Below, piece after piece: positions 52,723 to 58,241 of a DNA stretch of 58,241 nucleotides; positions within the stretch are counted from its first letter, which is position 1, and the number at the start of each line of letters is the position of its first letter. The position numbers and the translations under genes were made by a program. Under the pieces are notes generated by a model, which was given only the letters and a program-made list of their open reading frames with translations, made no database searches and was not told the DNA's origin. Origin of the DNA: a bacterium (lineage in GTDB: Bacteria; Ratteibacteria; UBA8468; B48-G9; JAFGKM01); contig DAOOVW010000001.1 in the NCBI GenBank assembly GCA_035370465.1, positions 1 to 58,241 of the forward strand, read 5' to 3'.

Positions 52723-54714
52723 ATGAGATACTCATTTAAACTTTTATCAGAATACATTGATGGAGAGATTAAATTTAAACAATTAATTGAATTTATTGAT
52801 ATTCTTGGTTTAAATCCATATATAATTGAAAAAAATAATGATATAATTTTTGAACTTGAAATACCTGCTAATAGAGGTGATTTGTTTTCTCTAATAGGAA
52901 TTATAAAAGAAATTATCCCTTTTACTGAAAATAAACTACTCTTACCAGAAATAAAATTTTCAGAAGAAATTGACGATATAAAAAGAATTGAAATAGAAAA
53001 TATAAATGATTGTTCGTATTATTCATCAAGAATAATAAAAAATTTAGAAAACATTTCATCTCCATCAGAATTTATTGAAAAAATTAAAAAATTGGGATTT
53101 AAAAGTTCTTTCCTCCCTGTTGATATTTCCAATTTTGTTATGGCTGAAACAGGACAGCCAATTCATATTTTTGATTTAGATACATTAGAGGGAAATATAA
53201 TTATAAGAAGAGGAAAAGAAAATGAGAAAATTACCTGTCTTGATGGAAATGAGTATAAAATCAATCCTGACATACTTGTTATTTCTGATAGTAAAAAAGC
53301 AGTTGCAATTGCAGGAATTATGGGAGGAATAAATTCCTGTGTAACAGAAAAAACAAAAAATATTCTAATTGAAAGTGCTATTTTCAATCCAATTGTTATA
53401 AGAAGGGGAAGTAAAAAATTAGGACTTATTACAGAAGCATCAGCAAGATTTGAAAAAGGAATAAATGTGGAAATTACAAAATTCGGGATGGAAAGAACTG
53501 CATACCTCATAAAAAAAATGTGTGGGGGAAAAGTTGGAAAAGTGAACTATTCTGGGAAAAAAGAAAGTTCTGAAATTGAAATTAAATTAAGGAAGGAAAG
53601 AGTTGATAAAATTATTGGAGTAGAAGTTGAAGAGAAATTTATTGAAGAACATTTTAAAAAGGTAAATTTTGACTATACTAAACAGAATAATATCTTTACA
53701 GTAAAAATTCCACCGTATAGGAAAGACATAAAAGAAGAAATAGACCTAATTGAAGAAATCGCAAAATATAAGGGGTATTCTTCTATAAAAGAAGAAACCC
53801 CTTATACAAATATTACTCCAACCACTTCGGATGAAACATATCAAAAATATGAGACAATTAAAGATATTATTGTAAAATTTGGATTTAATGAAATAATAAC
53901 ATTAAGTATAATTTCAGATGATTTTAAAAATATATTCGGGGAAGAATATGTAAGAATAGAAAATCCTCTTTCTTCAAATTTCGCTTTTCTCAGAAACTAT
54001 CTTTTTCCCCAGATGTTAGATACATTTAAGTATAATATAAATCATCAGATAAAACATTTAAAACTTTTTGAATTGGGTAAAGTTTATTTTAAAGAAAATG
54101 AAAAATTTAAAGAAGAAACACACATTTCTATTGGAATTTTAAATTCAGGTGATTACTATGATATGAAAGGTGTTGTTGAAGAATTTTTAAGATATTCCAA
54201 TATAGAAAATTTAAATTACAAATTAGATAAAAATTTTATATCTGAGGAAAATGGATTACAATCAATTTTTTATAAAGAGAAAAAAATAGGGGAAATTTTT
54301 ATTCCAAAGAGAGAAATACTTGAAAAATTTGAGATTGAACAAGAACAAATTTATGGTGCTGAAATATATATAGAAAAAATTATAAATGAAATAACCTTTG
54401 AAAAGAAATTTAATTATTTACCAAAATTTCCGTTTTCAAAAAGGGATTTTTCCTTTATTTTACCTTTTGAAATTGATTGGGGCAAAATAGAAAAAGTTAT
54501 TTTATTAGAAAATATACCCATTGAAAAAATAAATGTTTTTGATATTTATAAAGGGGAAAATGTTCCTGCTGGAAAAATAAGTATAAGTTTTTCTATCTAT
54601 TTCCGCTCTGATGAGAAAACACTTATAGCCGAAGAAATTGATGAGTTTTCAAAAAAAATTATTTCAATAATAGAAGAAAAATTTGCAGGGGAGTTAAGAG
54701 GTGAAAAAAAATAA
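52723..54714 (+). CDS. pheT: phenylalanine-tRNA ligase beta subunit, short form
   Basis: A 663-aa subunit, well below the usual 790-810. It begins FKLLSEYIDGEIKFKQLIEF and goes straight to ELEIPANRGDLFSLIGI, so the OB-fold (EMAP-type) tRNA-binding insert normally found near residues 40-150 is absent. B3/4 (with QPIHIFDLDTLEG and the editing region), B5, the catalytic-like core and a C-terminal FDX-ACB domain (FPFSKRDFSFILPFEIDW) are present. It still forms the heterotetramer with PheS. Comparable trimmed PheT proteins exist in other lineages. Confidence 0.92.
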   Translation: MRYSFKLLSEYIDGEIKFKQLIEFIDILGLNPYIIEKNNDIIFELEIPANRGDLFSLIGIIKEIIPFTENKLLLPEIKFSEEIDDIKRIEIENINDCSYYSSRIIKNLENISSPSEFIEKIKKLGFKSSFLPVDISNFVMAETGQPIHIFDLDTLEGNIIIRRGKENEKITCLDGNEYKINPDILVISDSKKAVAIAGIMGGINSCVTEKTKNILIESAIFNPIVIRRGSKKLGLITEASARFEKGINVEITKFGMERTAYLIKKMCGGKVGKVNYSGKKESSEIEIKLRKERVDKIIGVEVEEKFIEEHFKKVNFDYTKQNNIFTVKIPPYRKDIKEEIDLIEEIAKYKGYSSIKEETPYTNITPTTSDETYQKYETIKDIIVKFGFNEIITLSIISDDFKNIFGEEYVRIENPLSSNFAFLRNYLFPQMLDTFKYNINHQIKHLKLFELGKVYFKENEKFKEETHISIGILNSGDYYDMKGVVEEFLRYSNIENLNYKLDKNFISEENGLQSIFYKEKKIGEIFIPKREILEKFEIEQEQIYGAEIYIEKIINEITFEKKFNYLPKFPFSKRDFSFILPFEIDWGKIEKVILLENIPIEKINVFDIYKGENVPAGKISISFSIYFRSDEKTLIAEEIDEFSKKIISIIEEKFAGELRGEKK

Positions 54715-55009
54715 AATAAGAATTCTCGGAAAAGAATATTTATTTCAATCTGATTTTGACGAAAAACAATTAAAAGAATCAGAAAAAAAAATTGAAGAAA
54801 GGATAAAACATTATGAAAGTCAATATCCCAACGCAGATAAAATTGACCTTTTAGTTGTATTCATCCTTGAACTTTTAGAAAACATATATATAAAAGAGAA
54901 ACAAATTTGCGAGAGAGAAAAAAAATTTGAGAATTTAAAGGGAAAATTAGAAATGATGGAAAAGAATATAAAGGAGAAATTAAATATCTTGACAAAAGAA
55001 ATACAATAA
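54701..55009 (+). CDS. zapA: cell division protein ZapA-like
   Basis: A 102-aa protein with the ZapA fold order: short beta hairpin (IRILGKEYLFQSD), then a long coiled coil through DLLVVFILELLENIYIKEKQ. ZapA bundles FtsZ at midcell. It starts with GTG at 54701, 14 bases inside pheT, a common pheT-zapA arrangement. Its last codons contain the -35 of the tRNA promoter. Confidence 0.78.
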   Translation: MKKNKIRILGKEYLFQSDFDEKQLKESEKKIEERIKHYESQYPNADKIDLLVVFILELLENIYIKEKQICEREKKFENLKGKLEMMEKNIKEKLNILTKEIQ

Positions 55010-55017
55010 ATTATCAT
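54989..55017 (+). promoter_or_regulatory. sigma70-type promoter for the initiator tRNA
   Basis: A perfect TTGACA (54989-54994), 17-base spacer and TATCAT (55012-55017, five of six). Start of transcription would be near 55024, 15 bases before the mature tRNA. Confidence 0.7.
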
Positions 55018-55038
55018 AATATACATCTGAAAAAATTT

Positions 55039-55110
55039 TGCGGGGTGGAGCAGTGGTAGCTCGCCGGGCCCATAACCCGGAGGTCGGCCGTTCAAATCGG
55101 CCCCCCGCAA
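55039..55110 (+). tRNA. tRNA-fMet (CAT), initiator, with C33
   Basis: A full cloverleaf: acceptor TGCGGGG/CCCCGCA, D stem GAGC/GCTC with A11-T24, anticodon stem CCGGG/CCCGG, loop CCCATAA (anticodon CAT at 55071-55073), variable AGGTC, T arm GGCCG-TTCAAAT-CGGCC, discriminator A55110. Three consecutive G-C pairs in the anticodon stem (GGG/CCC) and the A11-T24 pair mark it as initiator. Two oddities: base 33 is C instead of the near-universal T, and base 1 is T opposite A72, so a weak pair replaces the usual C1/A72 mismatch. CCA is not encoded. Confidence 0.95.
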
Positions 55111-55181
55111 TTTTGGAAACATTATAAGGAATTGACTAAAAAACACCAAATAAAAAAATTCTAAAAGACAAATACATTGTT

Positions 55182-55209
55182 TTGACAAATTTTTTATAAA
55201 TGGTATACT
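55182..55209 (+). promoter_or_regulatory. sigma70-type promoter for the pil operon
   Basis: TTGACA (55182-55187), 16-base spacer, TATACT (55204-55209). It sits about 50 bases before the GTG start of the pilM-like gene and reads into pilM-pilO and the coiled-coil gene. Confidence 0.72.
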
Positions 55210-55260
55210 GAAATTTTCCCAAAAAAATAGTTATTTTCCCACTTTACAAAAGGAGAAAGT

Positions 55261-56976
55261 GTGTTAGGAAAGGGAAGGAAATTTGCAGTTGACTTTGGAA
55301 CAACAAAAATAAGAATTGCTGATTTTGAAAATAGAGGTAATAAAATTTATTGTAATTTTTATCAGGAAATTCCAATTCCTTATTATTCACCTGAAGAAAG
55401 AGAAAATTTCTTGAAAAAAGAGGCAAAAGGAATTCTTGATAAAAATAAAATAAAAACAGTTATTGTGTCTTTACCGGGTAGAGGATTATTATTAAGACAA
55501 CTTAATATCCCAAAAGTACCTCCTAAAAAATTGAAAGATATTCTAAAATATGAAGTTCAGCAACAAATTCCTTTTCCATTAGAAGTAGTTGAATGGAAAT
55601 ATCAAATATTAGGAGAAGAGGGGGTAAATCTAAACATTCTTTTATCTGCAATAAAAAAAGAACTTGTAAACGAATATATAGGTAATATTACAGGATTTGG
55701 AATTGACCCTGTTTTTCTTGATACCGACCTTTTTGCAGTTTATAATGCTTTTAGATATTCACCTTTCTATAATGAGGATAAATGTACTGCAATTCTTGAA
55801 ATTGGAGAAACATCATCAAATTTTATAATACTTTACAGAAAAATGGTACTAATGAGGTCACTTACCATTTCAGGAAGCACAATCACTTCTTCAATTATGG
55901 AGACAGAGGGAATTTCATATAAAGAAGCAGAAAATAAAAAAATTGAAATGGGAATGCAACTTCCCGCATGTATTTCTTCTATTGAAAGTTTAAACACTGA
56001 AATTCAAAATTCAGTTGATTACTGGCGATTTACTCAAAAGGGACCTGAGGTATCTGAACTTTATATATGTGGAAAGACCTCTCTTCTTAATGGATTTAAA
56101 GAATCAATTCAAGAAAAATCTAAAATTAAAACAGAATATTTTTCTCCACTTTCAACAATTGAAATAAATCCGAAATATGAAAATTTAAGGGAAAATGAAG
56201 TTGAACTTGCTGTCTTAACAGGAATTGCTTTAAGAAATGCAGGAATTTCTTTTATCAATATAGATATGCTTCCTGAGGAAATTAAAAGAGTCAGAGAATT
56301 TAAGCTCAATCGTCTTTATATATACGTATCTATAATATTAGCAGGGTTAATTTCAATAACACCTGTACTATTTCTAAATCAGGATAAAGCAATGTTAAAA
56401 GGAATTTTAAGTGATATAGAAATTTCTTTAAGTCAATATGAAAAATACGAAAAAGATGTTAATAAATTACAAAATGAGATAAAAGAAACCAAAGAAAAAT
56501 GTGAAACTATTAGTGGATTAATAAGCAAAAAAGGAACATGGCTAAAAAACTTAATATATATAGGTAGGTGCTTACCAAGTAGTAAAATATATCTTACTTC
56601 ATTTTCACCAGGAGCAGAATCTCAAACCCAACAGGGAGAACAAGCACCAATTTCACCTGAAGGACAACCTGTTATGCCACCGGGAGGGCCATCTATGCCA
56701 CCAGCAGGAGCACCAATGCCGCCAGGAGAACCATCTATACCTCAATCACCTCAGGAACAAATAAAACCAAATGAAGTGAACATAGAAACACAAAATGTAT
56801 ATACATTAAAAGGTGAAGTCGTTATTACCGATATAAAAAGTGCCTTTGATAATTTCAAATCATTTGTAAAAAATATATCAAATTTAGAATTTATACAAAA
56901 AGTGGATATAAGTTATTGCGAAGTTAATTCTGAAAGAAATGTTATAGAGTTTACTCTTTTATTAAATATAAAATGA
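55261..56976 (+). CDS. PilM-PilN fusion-like type IV pilus/type II secretion assembly protein
   Basis: A 571-aa protein joining two parts usually encoded separately. Residues 1-340 are a PilM-like actin-fold ATPase (FAVDFGTTKIRIADFE, LKDILKYEVQQQIPFPLEVV, CTAILEIGETSSNFIILY, ELAVLTGIALRNAG). A membrane helix lies at about 350-372 (LYIYVSIILAGLISITPVLF), then a coiled coil and a PilN-like periplasmic part with a Pro/Gly/Met-rich insert at about 450-503 (PGGPSMPPAGAPMPPGEPSI). GTG 55261 follows AAAGGAG. It overlaps pilO by 4 bases. It would link cytoplasmic ATPase activity to the pilus alignment complex. Confidence 0.8.
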   Translation: MLGKGRKFAVDFGTTKIRIADFENRGNKIYCNFYQEIPIPYYSPEERENFLKKEAKGILDKNKIKTVIVSLPGRGLLLRQLNIPKVPPKKLKDILKYEVQQQIPFPLEVVEWKYQILGEEGVNLNILLSAIKKELVNEYIGNITGFGIDPVFLDTDLFAVYNAFRYSPFYNEDKCTAILEIGETSSNFIILYRKMVLMRSLTISGSTITSSIMETEGISYKEAENKKIEMGMQLPACISSIESLNTEIQNSVDYWRFTQKGPEVSELYICGKTSLLNGFKESIQEKSKIKTEYFSPLSTIEINPKYENLRENEVELAVLTGIALRNAGISFINIDMLPEEIKRVREFKLNRLYIYVSIILAGLISITPVLFLNQDKAMLKGILSDIEISLSQYEKYEKDVNKLQNEIKETKEKCETISGLISKKGTWLKNLIYIGRCLPSSKIYLTSFSPGAESQTQQGEQAPISPEGQPVMPPGGPSMPPAGAPMPPGEPSIPQSPQEQIKPNEVNIETQNVYTLKGEVVITDIKSAFDNFKSFVKNISNLEFIQKVDISYCEVNSERNVIEFTLLLNIK

Positions 56977-57752
56977 AAAAAATATTAGGATTACTAAAAA
57001 AGTATTCGTTGATTTTTTCACTAATCACTGTTGTTGGAATAATTGGAGTAGGATATTATTTTTATAACAAATCACAGAAAGAAATTGAAAAAATTGAAAA
57101 TGAAATAAGGGAAAAATATACAAAAGCAAAAGAATATGAAAAAGCAGGAGAAAATGCTCCTTCACCTGAACTAATTGGAAAATTAACAAAAGAAAAAGAG
57201 AAATATGAAGGAAATTTCAAATATATGGTAAACAATTTTTCTACAGAACAACCAAAAGTCCCAACTTTTGATATTTATCCCTCAATAGAATTTAAAGAAT
57301 ATATTTTATTTTCTGAAAACAAATTATACAAAAAAGCAAAAAGAATGGAAGTAAATCTTCCTTCTTCTTTAGGCTTTCCAAAAAAAGGGCTTGTTTCTCC
57401 TGACCAGATACCAATATTTACTCTTCAATTTGAAGTTGTTAATAACCTTATAAATTTAGTCATAAATTCAGGTATCACATCTATAACAAGTATTACTCCC
57501 GGAACATCAAGAAAAGTATCATTTTATGAAATGATGCCAATAAAACTTGTTCTAACAGGGACAAGCAATGAAATTATCAGATGTCTAAAATATTTTGATA
57601 ATCCATCTTCTTATTTTCTTGTTGAAAATTTTTTAGTCACAAAACTTAATGAAAATTTATTCAAAGTAGAGATAAATTTAAATGCTGTTATGCTTTTAGT
57701 TGGGGAACAAAAATTAGCGGGGAAAAATGAAAAAGAAAATCCATCAGGATAA
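56973..57752 (+). CDS. PilO-like type IV pilus alignment protein
   Basis: A 259-aa bitopic protein: cytoplasmic MKKILGLLKKY, a membrane helix (SLIFSLITVVGIIGVGYYF), a coiled coil (about 30-75) and a periplasmic alpha/beta domain. The last part, with FEVVNNLINLVINSGI and IKLVLTGTSNEIIRCLKYF, matches the ferredoxin-like fold of PilO/GspM. It pairs with the PilN half of the preceding protein. Sequence similarity is weak by eye; synteny carries much of the call. Confidence 0.65.
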   Translation: MKKILGLLKKYSLIFSLITVVGIIGVGYYFYNKSQKEIEKIENEIREKYTKAKEYEKAGENAPSPELIGKLTKEKEKYEGNFKYMVNNFSTEQPKVPTFDIYPSIEFKEYILFSENKLYKKAKRMEVNLPSSLGFPKKGLVSPDQIPIFTLQFEVVNNLINLVINSGITSITSITPGTSRKVSFYEMMPIKLVLTGTSNEIIRCLKYFDNPSSYFLVENFLVTKLNENLFKVEINLNAVMLLVGEQKLAGKNEKENPSG

Positions 57753-58241
57753 TATCAGAGAGAAAAATAGAGAAAAACTTTTGAATTTTATCTTAGAAAA
57801 GAAGAAAAAAAGAGATAAAGAAGATATACCTGACGATAAAAGGAGAAATGTATCTTTATTAAAAGAACAAAAGAAAAAAGAAAAAGAGGAAAGGTATTTA
57901 TCTATTCAGCAAAGAAGAGATAAAGAAAAATTAGAAAAAATAAAAGAAAGAGAAAAAAGAAAAGCAGAAAAGGAAGAAGAGAGAAAGAAGAGATTGCTGA
58001 TTAAAAAACAAAAATTAGAAGAAAAACAGAAAAAAAGAGAAGAGATAGAGAAACAAAAACAGATTATACAACAAAAGAAAGAAGAAAGAGAAAAGAAACT
58101 GCAGGAAAAAGAAATTGCAAAACAAAAAAAATTAGAGGAAAGAAAAAAGCAACAACAGGAAATAGAACAAAAGAAACAACAACTACTAGAAGAAAAACAG
58201 AAAAAAAGAGAAGAGATAGAGAAACAAAAACAGATTATACA
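57727..58241 (+). CDS. Lys/Glu/Gln-rich coiled-coil protein, cut by the window edge
   Basis: An open frame from ATG 57727 (26 bases inside pilO) to the end of the window, at least 171 codons. It is almost entirely K, E, Q, R with few hydrophobics, predicting one long charged helix or coiled coil. The N-terminus has IREKNREKLLNFILEKKKKR and then loses globular character. No signal peptide or membrane helix is seen. A 171-base unit begins to repeat at the right edge. Position suggests a pilus-related or cytoplasmic scaffold role, but the function is unknown and composition alone could mislead. Confidence 0.6.
   Translation, partial: MKKKIHQDNIREKNREKLLNFILEKKKKRDKEDIPDDKRRNVSLLKEQKKKEKEERYLSIQQRRDKEKLEKIKEREKRKAEKEEERKKRLLIKKQKLEEKQKKREEIEKQKQIIQQKKEEREKKLQEKEIAKQKKLEERKKQQQEIEQKKQQLLEEKQKKREEIEKQKQII
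58016..58241 (+). repeat. in-frame direct repeat inside the coiled-coil gene
   Basis: Bases 58016-58070 recur without mismatch at 58187-58241, where the window ends; the period is 171 bases (57 codons). The repeated peptide starts LEEKQKKREEIEKQKQII. True repeat number and length lie beyond the window. Confidence 0.9.

Noticed and set aside
1..58241. CRISPR array, transposase, integrase, phage or restriction-modification genes
   Set aside because: No regularly spaced repeats with unique spacers and no protein with those signatures was found on either strand.

Overview
The window is a strongly AT-rich bacterial chromosome segment. It looks Gram-negative: there is a signal-peptide-bearing outer-membrane barrel protein in the phosphate operon, and type IV pilus/type II secretion components. 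The prepilin-like protein at the left edge (N-terminal GFTLIELLVVIAIIAILAAM plus a DUF1559-like tail), the sialidase-like beta-propellers and the GH29 fucosidase recall uncultivated polysaccharide-degrading lineages near the PVC/Omnitrophota/Ratteibacteria groups. That placement is an impression from gene content, not a phylogeny. Nearly all Arg codons are AGA, genes are packed with ATGA overlaps, and Shine-Dalgarno signals are patchy.

Layout. (1) 1-12775 is an accessory sugar region: a prepilin-like protein, a split signal peptide plus GH32/43-like beta-propeller, then a tight + strand run with two sialidase-like propellers, a third propeller, three Gfo/Idh/MocA proteins, a class III aminotransferase, a PtmA-like SDR, an N-acetylneuraminate-lyase-like aldolase and two paralogous Cys-motif proteins of unknown function. 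It looks like a pathway for scavenging and remodelling a sialic-acid-like (nonulosonate) sugar. Several of its enzymes lack canonical active-site residues. (2) 12747-26616 is housekeeping: a minimal alkyltransferase, hisI, secDF, rsmD, coaD, a fatty-acid block (rpmF-plsX-fabH-fabG-acpP-fabF-acyl-CoA dehydrogenase), rluD-like, mscS-like, murA, dapB. (3) 26635-34475 is an all-minus phosphate block: phoB-phoR, a Pho box made of four 11-bp-spaced repeats, a hypothetical gene, a porin, pstSCAB, phoU. This block is bracketed by a perfect 28-bp direct repeat and separates dapB from dapL, as if inserted into an ancestral dapB-dapL overlap. (4) 34684-54714 is metabolism: dapL, purE, fba, pfk, ilvD, a GH29 fucosidase, thiC, def, nadB, homotetrameric-type glutamate synthase, tyrA, proBA, nadD, pheST. 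(5) 54701-58241 holds zapA, an initiator tRNA with C at position 33, and a pilMN fusion-pilO operon running into a Lys/Glu/Gln-rich coiled-coil gene cut by the window edge.

How it fits together. DapB and DapL supply diaminopimelate for peptidoglycan alongside MurA. PlsX/FabH/FabG/AcpP/FabF make acyl chains. PhoBR probably drives the porin-pst operon through the Pho box under phosphate starvation. The left-hand cluster would release, cleave and redox-remodel an acidic sugar. No CRISPR array, transposase, integrase, phage gene or rRNA was seen, and no gene-free stretch exceeds 300 bases.
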